A stretch of DNA of 64,000 bases from Sympetrum striolatum (taxonomy: Eukaryota > Arthropoda > Insecta > Odonata > Libellulidae), in the NCBI GenBank assembly GCA_947579665.1, contig CANPUZ010000031.1, positions 496,001 through 560,000 on the forward strand, in the 5' to 3' direction. The notes under the pieces are model-generated. The model saw only the letters and a program-made list of their open reading frames with translations, was not told the DNA's origin and searched no databases. Position 1 is the stretch's first letter. Each line of letters opens with the position of its first letter. The translations under genes were made by a program, and so were the position numbers. This document shows positions 12,910 to 26,931 of this stretch, in pieces.

Positions 12910-15900
12910 ATTTATGTTTCTGATTGTTTTTTTTTCAATTTTTCTGCGAGTCAAAATGATAATGGCGTCAAACATGAGAAGATTTATAGAAAATGACAGT
13001 TCCTGATATGTCGAATAATCATTCAAGTTCGTTTATTTAAAGGTATTCAATGGCGATGCATTAGAAGCTAAATGAATTGCAAATAAAAAATACTGCAGCT
13101 TTGCAGTACAAAATTTATCAATTGATGGTAGTATTTCAATCGTTCTCGTATGAACCTCACGATATTTTTAAACTGAACGATCTCCAGCATTTACTTCCCG
13201 AGGGTTGAATTTCTCTCTCAGACAAACCAAAACACTGTCATAATGGATTGGGATCACATTCGATTCGCCGCAGACATTTATGGGAATTCTTCACGTTTAT
13301 GACAGATTTGAAGATTGGATTGAGAATTTATCGCCTTTTGTCAATACATTGTGATGTCGAAGCTGAACGGAGTCAAATATAAAATTCAGCAAACTGTTCC
13401 ACGGACTCGATTTCCGGACGAAATTAATGTCCTGATTTGCATTGCATCGATCAGGCGCCTAAACAGGGCTCTAAAAACTAAGCGACACATATTGGTAATA
13501 TTCGATACCTAATGTAGTTTTCTGTCAGAATAGAAAAGATTAATTTCGAGAGGAAAGTAGTCATCCTAATTATACTCCTGTATTGGTTGAGCACTTGATA
13601 AACCGTTCTTTGAATAACGGGAGACAAAATGCCTCGATTTCTAAATGTGATATTGAAATATCGATAGTGTTTTAGGCAAGTTCCTCCGCATTCGAGAGAA
13701 ATTATTGACTATCAATTGTAAAATATCAATTTTCTCTTAAGCTAAATATCCCGCCTTCACTTTTCCCTAGCAATTAAGTACGTTTCGTATTCCTTCCAAC
13801 CATAAATATTCTGTTAGAGGGTAAAACAAATATGGAGGTATAACTTTAAATATTTTTTAAGTTGCTCAGAGAAAAATACGAAAAAGAACCAGTTTTGATG
13901 GTTAAATACAATCTGGAGAACATCATATTTTGCTTATTTCCGGTCACAATTCCTTCCAAAAACCCTTCTATTTTCCGTGGAAGAAATCCTGTTAGCGTTG
14001 AACCTCTTTTATGAAAATTAATGCTCAATTTCGTAAATGTGATATTACCTGTCCTAAATCGACTGTTATTCACAGTTTCTCTTCGTCCTTTTTGCATCGA
14101 ATCTGAAACTCTAGTTTTTCAAAGTTTCCTCGACTTGTGATATTCAAAGATTTCCCAGTGACGTCATATTGGAAAACGTACGAATGTGGCGGAAAAAGTG
14201 ACAAAAGAAAGGCAACGGCGAAGCCATCTTTAGGTGACATCTCACTCGCAAATGACCTGTTTTTGGCGCTGTTTCTTTATCGATCGTCTATTGAACTAAA
14301 ATATCAATTTCTTTATTTTATATGCGCAATATTGAAAACAAAAATACTAATCCTGTCAATACTCCGATGAAATTGATGGTAAACACAATAACAGGAACTG
14401 CAGAAATTATTTAAATGCAACTGGAGATAAATTATAATGCTCAACAAAAATGCGTAATGTAATGTAATATGTTCTTATAAGTTCGATCTCTAAATTATTT
14501 TGTTTTATTACGAGGTTTATTCATATTAACTCTAGGGCAGAAGCTTCTAAATTAACTTCCAACGGAAAATGAGACTTTCACGGAAGCAATGATCAAATGA
14601 AAATCGAAGATTTTGACGATGATTGGAGACATACTCATTCCTTCTTCACTCTCAACTTCATTTATTCTTCAGAAAGTAATTTGGAATTAATGTGTGGACA
14701 AAGCAAATCATTATCAGAATAGATACATACATACACAAAATATATACTCAAAGATTACTCTCAGCTGATGTATTCGCGGCAATTCTTCACAAAGTTATTA
14801 CTCATTGTCTTTTGGAAACAATTCACGATAGTAAATTCGATAACATGGGCGATTATTTGATTTGGGTGCAGTTTCTTGAGTAGATTCATCTTCGATCGCA
14901 ATTTTTCCGTTATTTTGTTAGAAAATATCACCGTTCGTTTCTTACCTTTAGCATCTGATATACTAGTTACATTTCTCGTAGATTTGTCCCGCAATCAGTC
15001 GCGAGGAGAACAATCTGTGAGAAGTCCCCTTCAGCCCTACCGGTCTCACTCACTCGGCTCTTCAACTATGAATTGCACAAGACAACGTCAACTTAATTGG
15101 CTGGGTAACAGTAACTGAACCACTTTTAATGGTTAGCATTACAAGTCTAGATTTGGGAGACTTTATAGGGGTTCTGTTTGAAGTTCCTTCCTTGCCCTGC
15201 CAAGTGAGGATGACTACGGTTGCTACAGAATCCAGTTCGCATGGATGAGCATAATCATGCATTAGAGACGGCCAAATTGATCAATTCAGAATTTAAAGGA
15301 CTAAATAAGGTGCCGTAGCAATTTACGATAAAACACATAGGCGCATGCCTCGTGGAATGATGGTCGGAGGGAAGCATTGCTATTTATTGTTTAGTTGGCA
15401 GTATTGCTACGTAACTAGCAAAGAGTTACTAAGATTAAGAACTTGGTAATCAAACTATGCTCTTATGCTTCATTAACGAACTAAATATTTTTAATCGTAA
15501 TGAGTCATTAGGGCTGGTACAAACAAGGAAATTCTAATTCTGAAGTTCTGCTTTTCCATTCCATTATTCCATTCCTAATTAATGAGCCACCTTGTGGGTC
15601 AATGTGGAAGTAATCAGCTTTCAAATTGCACTTTGACCAGGCACTATACTCCCTGGACATGTGACTCCTGAGGGAATTAACATTTTTGAAAGGTTTACTG
15701 CGTACCGCATGGGACGCAGTTTCACCGTCAATATTCATATGAGCACAAATATTACGGAGGAATTTCAGTCTTTCAGGAGATAATCTGATCTAATCCTGGC
15801 TGCGCCCTTTGACTCCCGAAGAATATTTTGGGCGGGACTCGACATCATCGGGCACCAAAGTGGAATCGAAATTAGTCGCGTCAATCATCGTGGATGTTAC

Positions 15901-17390
15901 TAAATAGTTACTTGTGTTTCTAAAGTATGGACTTTCCACAAAGAAAACCTTGAACATATTAGATTTACGTAACTAAAAAAATGTCGTAACTCCGCTATTG
16001 TCTATTCCTTTATGCGCAAACTGTTCGTTTTTCGCCGTATATTACGTGCGTTTAATTAAAATTAATAAATTTGCAAGATGGAAGTGAAAGAGAAAAAGTA
16101 AAATTCAAAATTAATAAAGAATAATGCAAGTAAAATTTAATTGTAAAAGCTAAAACATTTTAACTTATTTTCATTTTTATGTCAACGTTACATGTTAATA
16201 TTAAGTTTTCTAGATTTAATATAGTCATACCATCATTTGTGGTCAAATAGAACTGTGTTATTCGAGATCATCTCTTGCAGAAGAAGCTGATCAAATCAAA
16301 AAACAATCAGACCGAGCGAGGACGTTGGTCGGTTATAAACGCTGCAGGCGGACAAATTCGACTATAAAAAACTACTAAAAATAAATAAACAATTCGACTG
16401 TAAACCCGCGTCAACAGACTCGCTGTTGAAGCCACCTAAGACGTAAGAAAATCTAATTTAAAATTCTTGAGAGGAAGAAACGTACGCAATTTAGATATTT
16501 CACTTCGGCCATGTTGCGGCATTACTTTCACGAGAATCCACAACGGTGAAACGACTCTGAAGATCATTCGGAACTGAGACTCGGTCCTTTTGTCAGTTCA
16601 GTCACAATTCTAGCGATGCAGGAAAGACCTCTCAATCACCGATTCCACTTCGATGTCGTTTTACGATGCTTTTTTAATGGTGCACGAAGCTTTACTTGGA
16701 TTGAGTAGCAGCCTCTAATGGTTCCCTTCAAAATATTCAATCAAGCTTTATAGTATAGTTATTATATATTATTGCTAGTGGAAGATAACACTGGCAGCCG
16801 TAGTACTGGAAGCCACCACATTTTCGGATGCGGTGTTAACGCTTTTAGCATCTACGAGTTGCACTTCTGCAGTTTGATGTGGATTCAATTAGTGTCCATT
16901 TACTTGGGCCTTCTGAAGGGGGACCTGGGAAGCTTCTCTTTATTGATCTTCAAAGATTTCCTTTCTTATTTCCTCCATTTCTGTCGAGATATTCATTTTT
17001 GAGGATCACATTCCTCCTTTCTACTATGATCTTTCAAGACTGCTGTAGCTCAGGTCTTATCTAGCTAGATCGAGAATATGTCAGTATCCAAGCAATGGTT
17101 TATCTTCGTTCTCGTTGGCCCGGGCTTTGATATTGCCAAGTTGGATGTTGATGGGACGCTCACTAAGGGTCAAAGAAATAGCTTACGTTTCTCTTATTCG
17201 ATCGAATATAGAACACTGCTGCGCGATTTGGGATGAAGTACTAATGGAAGCTCTTCAAAAACTTCGTCTGTTCAGAACTTTTAGATGAAGTGGATGATAT
17301 TTTAGTTTTACTAAAGAATGAGCTTGATCTTCGAGAAGCATCAACAAAGCATTACAGGAAAGTAATGAAAAAGTGGTCCACCCACCTGGA
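12910..17390. other. non-coding DNA, nothing recognised
   Basis: About 4.5 kb with only short, motif-free open frames. No terminal repeats, tRNA-like folds or convincing exons were seen. Confidence 0.5.
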
Positions 17391-17414
17391 TGTTGCAGAT
17401 ATAAAGTTTTTCCA

Positions 17415-18725
17415 AATCTAAGAATCTTCTGTGAGAATTTTTACCTCAAAGTTTCGAAAATTCAATAAAAACGACAAAATTGTCAATGATTTTAGTTAAA
17501 GCGAATATTTTCGTGGATAAAGTGATTTATATAAAGCCCAATAACGAGGTGTGTTAAAAAATAATGGAATTTAGTAATTTATCGTGTTCTGTTAGTCCGA
17601 TTCGCACGATTTTTTTGTTGTTGCGTTGGTAAACTCTTCTGAAAAGTCACTGTGTTAGCCGTATTGGGTTTTTAGAGTATTGGCAGCTGTCGAAACGGTT
17701 GCATGAGTTTTGGTAGACGATTTTGAAAATGGATCAGAGAATTTGTATCGAATATTGCATTAAAAATGAAAGAAAGTGCATCGAAGTTTTATAAATGTTG
17801 CTATGAATATTCCTTTTGTGCTAAGAGAAAGTGTTTACGGGTGATATAAGCGTTCCCAAGAGGACAGTGAGGATGACGAGCGCCCTGAACGTTCCAACAT
17901 ACTGATGAAAACGTAGACGAATGATGGAAAACCTGAAAAGAATTATGAAAACTGGTTAAACGGTCAATAAGAAGCACTATCTTCAAGTCTAACGTGGAAT
18001 TTCTGTAGCGAAATTAAAAAAGCCCAGAATTGTGGCGATACAATTCATGGCATTTGCATCTGCTCACTCTTCATCGATCGTCCTTTTTAGGACAACACTG
18101 TAACGACGTCTCAGCCTCCATATCCGCCAGACAAGGTTCATCGCGACTTTTCTCCGTTCCGTAAAGAAAACCTTAAATGGTCGTTCTTTTCTCTTTCTCA
18201 TGAGATTGCGAATCGCTGAAGGAGCTAACAGTTCTCCAAAAGAAGTGTTTCGGGCATTAGTAAAAGTGCTGGAATTAATGTATAATACTTAATGAGGATT
18301 ACTTTTGAGGGAATAAGTTTTTGTGGACGATTAAATACAATTCTTTCCAAAAAACGAACATTCCCGTTATTTTTTAACACACCTTTTTTTGATGGTGTAG
18401 AGATGCCTTCTATACCAGAAAATAAGGCAAATTTAGTCAAATTAAGCTGTTTTGTAGCTCCTTCCGTCCCCCTAATATTATAAAAGCTAATTCCTTCCTC
18501 TTTCTGGCCCGCAGTGGAAGAAAATCATTGCTTTCACGCTCACATTTATTAAATTTAATATCTTATTTCTTTTAAAAATATTATTATTATATTTTATGAG
18601 CAAATCATCACCCAACTCAAAGGTGATGAGATTTATGTTCTTGATTGTGAAGGAAGGAACATGGATAATGGTTGGAGGTATGGTATCCTTGGAACATTCG
18701 AAGAATTAACTAGAAAATCTATGAA
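17415..18725 (+). repeat. dispersed repeat, copy A (interrupted by mariner)
   Basis: The flanks 17425-17500 and 18520-18720 match, in order, the continuous segment at 28635-28950. Shared landmarks are TTCTGTGAGAATTTT, an AAAATTGTCA block, ATTTAATATMTTATTT and GAGGAATTAACTAGAAAA or its variant. The last third could have been coding, but frames are broken in both copies. The parent family is unknown. The roughly 1-kb extra segment in this copy contains the mariner relic. Confidence 0.6.
17543..18386 (+). mobile_element. mariner (Tc1/mariner superfamily) relic, internally deleted
   Basis: The left end reads ACGAGGTGTGTTAAAAAATA. The right end near 18364-18383 is its inverted counterpart (TTATTTTTTAACACACCT). 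Between them lies a broken transposase. Its start MDQRICIEYCIKNERKCIEV (17729 on) is the classic mariner N-terminal helix-turn-helix, followed after frameshifts by EDSEDDERPER. Near 18.27-18.35 kb a C-terminal remnant reads roughly KCIEL..DYFEG in shifting frames. At about 0.84 kb against about 1.3 kb for intact mariners, the catalytic DD(34)D core is missing. Confidence 0.8.
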
Positions 18726-18729
18726 AAAG

Positions 18730-19490
18730 GCTGTTTGCTTTTTACATTTCAACGAACTCCAGTTACTAGTTCTCCTTGTGCTGTCTCATATCAGGCCCCC
18801 CTCCATACCGCTGTCAAACTGACTGACTATAAAATATCGATCCAATTCAACCACTGATTTCATTGTAAGCTAAACTTATCACAGTGTCCAGCGGAGCTCA
18901 CAAAACTCAGCAGCCGCCTGAGACACGATGGATTAGAGCGCTTCTAGATTCCTGGCAAATTGAACAAAGCTCCCTGTATATTTTATTTGAGTTTAAATCA
19001 TCATATAAATTGGTTAAAAATTATAACAACGCATATTTAGTGCACTTGCCTTTTAAAATCCAAACTGACTAAAGAAATGTGTGTTTTCTAGGAAGCCTGA
19101 GCTTAACTAATTTTTCAGCACTTTCGAAAACACAGAATAGATATTCATCGATAATTATTCATATCTTTCTCATCCCATTTTTTTGGATGGGTAACACTGT
19201 ACCAATTATTTACTGTTCCGAAAAAATCCCCGATTCTAGTAAAGTATAAAAGAGTGGTTAAAGTATTTTAATTTATGCAATATTATTTGTTATGCAATAC
19301 TTGAATCTTTTAATGAATAAGCCATGTATCAAGTCATTTACATCGGCCCAATTAGAGCCTAAGAAGAGTTCATTTAAATGTAAATAATCCATATTTGTAC
19401 CAGAGTTATCAAATTTACAATAAGGTTTTGTAGCTGCACACAAAGATACAAGGTTAAATGCTGGTCCGGGAGACCTATAACGCGTTACCT
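18730..19490. other. non-coding DNA, nothing recognised
   Basis: AT-rich sequence without identifiable genes. The minus-strand open frame 19273-19545 shows no known domain. Confidence 0.45.
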
Positions 19491-19493
19491 TTG

Positions 19494-19517
19494 ACAGTAA
19501 TTTTGGCCAGGAGTGTA
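19494..19517 (-). mobile_element. solo terminal repeat of Tc1/mariner-type element
   Basis: AATTTTGGCCAGGAGTG followed by TA matches the end of the 77-bp palindromic element at 12.7 kb, read in the opposite direction. I found no partner end nearby, so this is either a truncated copy or one end of an element whose other terminus has decayed. Confidence 0.5.
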
Positions 19518-19549
19518 CTTCTAAAAAAATATGTGATCGATACAAATCT

Positions 19550-22500
19550 TACTCGTCTTAGTAACTATGGTGAGCGAGTTAATTATTTTTCCAGTCCATG
19601 ACTAGCCAAGAGAATTTGGTATTCATATACCGTATTAGTTTGCTGCAATGAACATAAATTCGTTTCATCCATTATTACAAGGTTTCTCTTTGTATATTTA
19701 TCAAGTAAAGATTACAATTAATTTAAGAACAATTCTATTAGAGACCAATGGAATCTATAAACAGCAATTAATGTTAGTGAAACTTTGGAATTCAGATCAA
19801 TAGTTAATTCAATCATATCTGCAGTAGGAAAACAAAAGGAGTTCAAAATTCATGGAAGTGAAATACATAAAAATAAAAACTGTAACACCTCCAGCACGGT
19901 AGTCAGTTTTACATTTAGCAAATTGGTCATAACCAGTAATATGATTTAAATATGATTCTAAGTAATCAACCCAAATCTCAGAAAAAATAATAATTTACAG
20001 TTCAAATTCTAAGTTTTCTAAAAAAAAGTACAAAATTATCAAAATTATATCTCATACTTCTTATATTTACATTATTTGGAGACATTTCCACTGTTTAATT
20101 TAAAATATCTTCGAAATCAGCCATTGTAGAAATAGAAACATTATCTGCGGTGGAAAGAAAAATAAATAGTACTTCAATAAGATCATTATAGCTAGTGAAT
20201 TGATAATAAAAATAAGTAACATAAGAAAATTAGAAAAGTTAAAAACTTGTAATAATAAATGAGCTGATTGACGCTACACTTACAAGATAAAGAATTAATG
20301 AATAAACAATTACAATCTTGTAAATCAACCAGCGAATTTTCATGTTTAACTGGATCATTCATTAAAATTGAACCGTTTCTTATCCATAGAACTCACGATC
20401 CACAGCCCAAGGCTTCCATCGAAAGGAAACATACGCAGACCTTCTCGAAAGGGTTTGCTTCTTTTCCTTAACGTTTCGTCGATTCTTGGGATTACTATTC
20501 CAGGCGTTTCATTCTCTCTTTTGCCCTTTCGCTAACATGAGTCCACATTATATTTGGATTTGAAGCTCTCGCCTTTTTAGCAACTCCCAAAACATACGCA
20601 TTTGCTACCTGCGGAACTCTATGAATATCTAATACATTCTAACGGGTATTTTGCTTGAGGTCATCTTCTTTCTAATACTCGTTCACTTAATCTAGCATTG
20701 GATTCTCAAACATGGTTTCCATCCTGCGTAGCTTCCTTGAGCATTGGGATTATATGAAAGCATTGCGTAGAATCAGTGGCACTTGCTATCAGATTGGACA
20801 GGTCCTTTTATTATACTATCTAAATCGGAACGCTGACACTGTTAGCACAACTCTGACTTTTACACTAAATGCACAAATTGTTTAATTGATGCTTCGCCAA
20901 AGTTTTCTAGCACGCGCCGCAATCAGCCATGAATGAGCAACGCAGAACGCTATTCAATGCACGTTTTGAAGGAGGGACCCCATCGTTTCTGACTCCTATA
21001 ATATAATCTCGGACTTAATAAATTCGTCTAAGTCAAGAAAGGGGTTAAGTTTATTAAAATTCGACACTCCGTAGATATTAACTTATTTTGATTGGTGTTT
21101 TATTCATCACAAATATATGCAAATTTAATCTTCTTTGTTTTCGGTTTCTATGTCTTTAGCAAAATTAAGTGATAGAGTATAATAAAAGGGTCTCAAGAAA
21201 GAAATAGTATTCGCATTGATATCGCCGATGATAGATTTCCGTTCCAAATTATGGTAACTTTGGAAAGAATAATAAGTTTATTTTCCATAACACATCTCAT
21301 TGAGATAAGTCGATTCACTTCTTAGGAGCGAATCTCGTGCAACGGACAGTCACACACTTCTATTTAATGTTTCATTCACTTAAAATGCTCGACTCCAGAA
21401 CGTTCGGAAAGGCTTCCATAAATATTGCACATCAAATTCGTTTAGAAGAAAGAAATTAAACAAAATTTAAATTACAAACATTAGTTCTACTAAATAGAAA
21501 CATATACCAAAATAAGGGAAATTAAATATGGATTTTTTCTTTGGCTTTGAAATATATTTTTGAAACAAATTTACGAAAATAATAGAAAAATAAACGAAAT
21601 TGAGTAAACTCTCGTTTTATTAACCAACCAGCGTTTTCCAATTAGAATGGACATAGAATTTGTAAAATTATGGTTAAGGGATTATAATCTTCTCTATAAC
21701 AAAGTAAATTTCAGAAAAAAGACAAAGCATTGTATAAATGTTCATTTAATTAATATCTTATCGGTTAACCACTGAATTCTGTCAATTGATCTGTTATTAT
21801 GAAGCAGTCTATCTCAGAAATACCTTTAGAGAAAATGTTGACAGCAAGGAATAAGATTTGTCTCATTGATAATATTAAATATTATATTTATTTATATAAT
21901 AAAATATTAATATTAAAAAGGAGGATTTTCAGAATATTTAAACTCGTATTTAGGCAATGAAGAAAAATAATCAATAAATGACATTTATGAAATCGGCATT
22001 CGCCTTCCTTACATTTCATAGGAAGAATCCGATAATACACAAATTCGATAGAAATAATATAAAATTAGAATAAAATATACATCTTCGTTCTCCCGTTTCG
22101 TTCAAACAAATTCACGCAACAGTTTTCACATGCAAAAGACATTTTATAATCCCATATCGTAAAACAGAAAGTATAAGAGCTTTGTGTGGAATCAAGTAGT
22201 TCACACACCTATTAAGTAGTTCACTCACCTATTAAGAGATATTGATTTAATCTCAAGTCAAAGTCTCAAATTATTCGTCTTTTTAACTCTGATAACATTT
22301 TTCCCGAGATTTGAATTAGTTTGACGAGATTTAAATCATCAACTCCATTAAATAGTGTTTCATTCTATTTAATTTCGGATATATTAAGGCAAGAGATATC
22401 AACTCTGTCTTCTGCGTGTTTCTGTAGCAGGTCCATATCCATAGTGCCATCAGATGAGAAATTGACGTTCGGGGAATCTCTTCATCTCGGGGTAAAATAA

Positions 22501-23360
22501 CATCCGAGCATCATTAAACGGTGAAAGTCATAACCCGCAGTTAATGGTCCGTGGCATGATCCATCTAATAAAGACTCGCTTATTCGATCGGCATTGCGCT
22601 GCAGCTACACCATTATTCCGCTAATGTTATCTGCTCACGCACTCCGCTGCCTTTTCTTCGGCCGCCTTGACATGACGAGTTTGACCTTCATGAAAGGATC
22701 GTGCCTTCGAAGAGACCACTTTTTAACCTTTTGCTAAATCTTGCGTCTCATTTATGTCTCATTAGTTGCGGAAAAACTGATGATTTGCCTAAAAAAGATG
22801 GGAACTGGTAAAACGTGGGATATAGCACAGCATGAGAGCCTGTCTCCTTCAAAATGAAACCTCATTTTTCTCTTTAAGGAAAATTAAATCAGAATAGAGC
22901 GAATGTTAAATTTGCTAAACCTCATTTCCGTTGCTATACTACATACTATACCATAGGTTTTTCGTTGAGAAAGTTATCTTTTTTATATTTGAAATTTCTT
23001 ATAGATAGAAATCTGTGTGGTAAGACCCACGTAAATGCACTCGGAAAGAACTCAGGAGGAGAAATAAAATCACTCGATAACGAAATATTTCTACTCCAAT
23101 CAGTCAAATTTTTAGGTAGGCACCGGAAAATCATTCTCATTTTATCGAAAATGTTGAGGCTAACAATTATAAAACACGTTAGTGGACGGAAGACGACTGA
23201 CCATTTTCTTTCTTTTGAACTGCTGGCGAAAGCATTATGAGCGGTCTACAAATTCTGAATCGGAACCCAAACACCGTTAGAACGATTTTACAACAGTCGA
23301 AGCAAAGACGCCCGCGCGTTTCCTACCAATCAACATTTGAGGCTCTCCGAAGAGACTTGC
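19550..23360. other. non-coding DNA with one short tandem duplication
   Basis: Very AT-rich, with no recognisable gene or mobile-element domain. A 20-bp unit AGTAGTTCACWCACCTATTA is tandemly duplicated near 22195-22235. Confidence 0.5.
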
Positions 23361-23366
23361 TTTCAA

Positions 23367-24745
23367 GTTTATTTATTTATCATTACACATTCTGCAAGTA
23401 GAATTTCTTTCCGCGGCAGCTCCAGGTATTGTCTATATAAAACTTAATTCAAACCCCAATCCCTAACACCATACATAACACACAAACAAATATTCCAAAA
23501 ATATCGTCACTTCCCTCAGACAGTATTTGAAAACCGCAACATTACAACAAGATCTAATTTGCATACATCTCCCCTCCAAAACATGTACTCAACATATATC
23601 CTTTAATCACAAAAACTAAATTTCACATTTTGCAGTGTCACGTTTCAAGCCAAACTGTTACTTCATCATTTTCACGTCGTCATCACAAATATCAAAATAA
23701 TACAAAACATAGCAATAAAATCAATTGTTCTCTTCCTTTCCTACGTAAACATAGCAATATTGAATTCACTTAACTACAGCATCTACTTTTAAACTCCTTT
23801 CTATTTTCTGTAAGGATTTGAAGAGCTCTTCAGGCGACATATTCCGTTCTTTTGCCCCTCTATTTGCAATAGAACATTTGGCGATGTAATTTCTTTGTTT
23901 CTTCAGCTTTAATTTGCGCTTTCCCTCGTGCAATATTCCCTCTGCTTATCCTCCGTTTCTGACCTGAAAGATGCCGATTTACTCTCCGTTTTCTGCCCAA
24001 CCGAGAATCTCTAACATTTTCATAACTCTTCCCGATGTCTACCTTGCTCACACCTAGCTGCCTTGAACTTTCGCTATCTTTTTAATATTAATTTTATCAT
24101 GCAGATCCCACACGTTTGTTGGATATTCTAAAATAGGTCTCACTATTGTCTTATACCCTAACTCTTCTACCACCTTTCTACTTCCTTTTAAGTTTCTTAT
24201 CAAGTAATGTAGATTTTTAATCGCTTTAGACAAGATTTTGTCTATGCGGGTATCCAAATTATAAGTTAGTGCAACCCCCAAGTGCCTGCCTTTTCATACA
24301 CTGGGAATTATCTCTCTATTAAACTCATAACCATTTTCTCCATCTTTTCTCTTAGTAGTGAATTTTATGTGTTTACTTTTCTTAGCATTTATACCTTCAT
24401 TCCCATTGATAAAGACCGCCTTTCAACTGTTTCAATGCCTTCTGGTAATATTTTAGTATCCTTCTTACAGTTTATCTCCCTATAAATAATGCAATCGTCC
24501 ACAAAAAGCCTTATTTTAGATTTTATGCAATTCGGTAAGTCGTATATACCAATTAAGAAAAGTAATATACCGATTACACTTCCTTGAGGAACTCCTGAAT
24601 TTATTTATATTTTGTCGGATAAAGTATCGCCTACTCTTACCCGCTGTGATGTACCGATTGAGAGATTTCGCAACCACGTTCTAACCTTCCCTTCTATAGC
24701 CAATTCATCAATTCTTGCTACCTGGTGATGCGGTAAAATGCTGTG
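23367..24745 (-). pseudogene. non-LTR retrotransposon (Jockey/CR1-like) RT and C-terminal relic
   Basis: On the minus strand the RT palm is readable in order: GVPQGSVIG near 24590, FVDDCIIYREI (motif C, FVDD) near 24500, GVALTYNLD near 24270, the linker NLHYLIRNLKG, and then YKTIVRPILEYPTNVWD, typical of the region after the RT. It continues into a 3' untranslated segment ending in an (ATAA)n tail at about 23367-23390. Frames shift several times and stops interrupt. The endonuclease and RT N-terminal part are absent, consistent with 5' truncation. Confidence 0.85.
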
Positions 24746-24759
24746 GGAAAATCGATTGA

Positions 24760-26920
24760 AAAGGAAAAGGACGTTTTACAGAGTTCAGTCTGAAAGCTTG
24801 CTTACAGCAAGGAGAAGGCAGCTGATATCACTGGCCTTTCGGGAATATTTTTTTCGTGCAGTTTAGGCAAACTGGCGATTGGAGATTCATTTGAGTTTCT
24901 TATTGGCGGATAGTAGACGGAACTGTTTAAACTTTTTTCACTCGATTCTGGAAAGTGGCGGAAGGGCTTATTGTTATGTCTCCCCTCTTTAATTACTCTG
25001 CGACCCACCTTACCAAAGCAAAAATATTATTTATTTATTTTTATATCTTCTCTATAGCGTTCCGCCGAGTCAGGCTTAATCACATTGATAATATAGGATA
25101 TCCAAGGCCTCGAAATTTCAAATATTTTGTAGAAGAAATTCGCAACGAGCGAGGGATTTGCGAGGGAAGGTATATTTAGGGGTACTCTAGGTGTAGTTCA
25201 GGGATATTTAACTGATGAGACTGAAAAAGTACATGCATCAGAGAAGGAGAAATAGCAAAAATAAAAAAATTAAAGTAAATATAGCAGAGCTTTATTATGG
25301 AGGCAATCGAAGAGAAATATTTGTTAGAACAGATAAAAATAAATTAACAGAAGAGAGAAAAAAATAACCGGAATCCAATAGAATTAGAAAATGAAAACTC
25401 GGAGGGAAATAAATATATCATACAATCAAAATAGCACTGAAAAGTAAAATTTTTACGAATAATTGATTTTATAAATTGAAAACTTAGAGTCAAAACGTTT
25501 AAAATGGACGGTGGGAGGAAATGGACCGAAGCCGCTCCCGCAACAGCGAGTTGCTCCTTTTCAGCGCTCAATCGCAGAGGCGCGCATAAAATTGTGCGAT
25601 GACTTCGTAGAGACTCGGGAATTTATAACAGTCGGTCTTTTTAATCGAACTCATTAATTTTAAATATAAAAGCTTCAATTTTCACTGCCACTATGATTTG
25701 AGCATTTTCACATCCTTGTCTGTGCGTCGCAGATGTCAAGTTGTACTGCTCTTTACAATGCTCTTTCTTCTCTCAATCCGCAAATTTTATTTATTTCATG
25801 AATGGATGAAACATATTTTCGGACAAAGAGCTCTAGGTTTTTGATCCCAATTAATTCGGGACGAACGTTTTTTGCGACGCCATGAAACGACATCGATCGT
25901 CGGATGAATTCGACCAACATTTTGAAGGCGCCCATTAGAACCTGACTTGAAACAACAACTCCCCCTCTCGAAAAGTTTTAATAGAAACAAAAAAAATAAG
26001 GGTTAAAATGAAAGCGCAATCAGGGAAAAGGCTTTGAGAATAGTTTTAAAAATTCATTGAACGTCTCGGTTTCGAAATTGCTTTATTTCTCACCTCAAAA
26101 TTGGCTTCGGGTTTTAGATGAGAAAATCCTCATCGGTGAAAGGAGAAATACTCCATAGTAATTTCGGTAAGACACTATCGGAATAAATGGCAATCGTCAA
26201 CTAGAAATATAGATATGATTACCACTAAGATTCTGAAACAGACACCATTAAATCTATTATCTATATACATGATTGAGAATGAGCAATGTATATCTTCAAA
26301 ATCCAAAGGAAAATCAAATTATCAGAATCTTACTGGTGTGTTCATTTTCTTTCCCTAGACTTTAATAAAAAAAAGTAAAGCTAAAACGTTTGTTTTACTC
26401 CTTGGCACTATGTCCCCGGGAAAGCACTGTTTAGATTGATTCCAAACCTTTTAATCGCCTCTAATTCAATCCATGACAACCATCGGTTCTGCTTGTTTAC
26501 ACAATTAATTTAATTTACTGCCTTCAAATGCGAATAGAATGTCAATAACTTACTCCATCACTTCGTTAATCACTCTCCCACTTATTTAGTTTTACTCTTT
26601 CTTCAAAACAGAAAATATGAACAACTCTTAAAATTTAAGGTTCATACCAAAGTATTTCCTGCGCAACATTATATTGGTCTTTTTTCTTCTTTATATTGTT
26701 TTCATTTACACTCGATGATTTTTGCCGAAATTACAGAAAAAAAGCAGCGTTGAATGTTCGTCCTCGAGTTTCATGCGATCATAAAAGCGCATTCTGGAAA
26801 AAGACAACTTTAAAGGCATTCTTCAATTGATTGTGTCCCCGCAATCTGGAAATTGAGTTTAACCTCTCTGTTATTGGAACCTCTTTAAAACACACTTCTA
26901 CGGTCGTACTTATTCCGATA
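24760..26920. other. non-coding DNA, nothing recognised
   Basis: AT-rich. Several 60-75-codon frames on both strands lack motifs. No terminal repeats or RNA genes were seen. Confidence 0.5.
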
Positions 26921-26931
26921 CATGTTCCACT

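Noticed and set aside
19273..19545. 90-codon minus-strand frame near the solo Tc1/mariner end as a transposase
   Set aside because: Does not show any DDE or helix-turn-helix motif that I can recognise.
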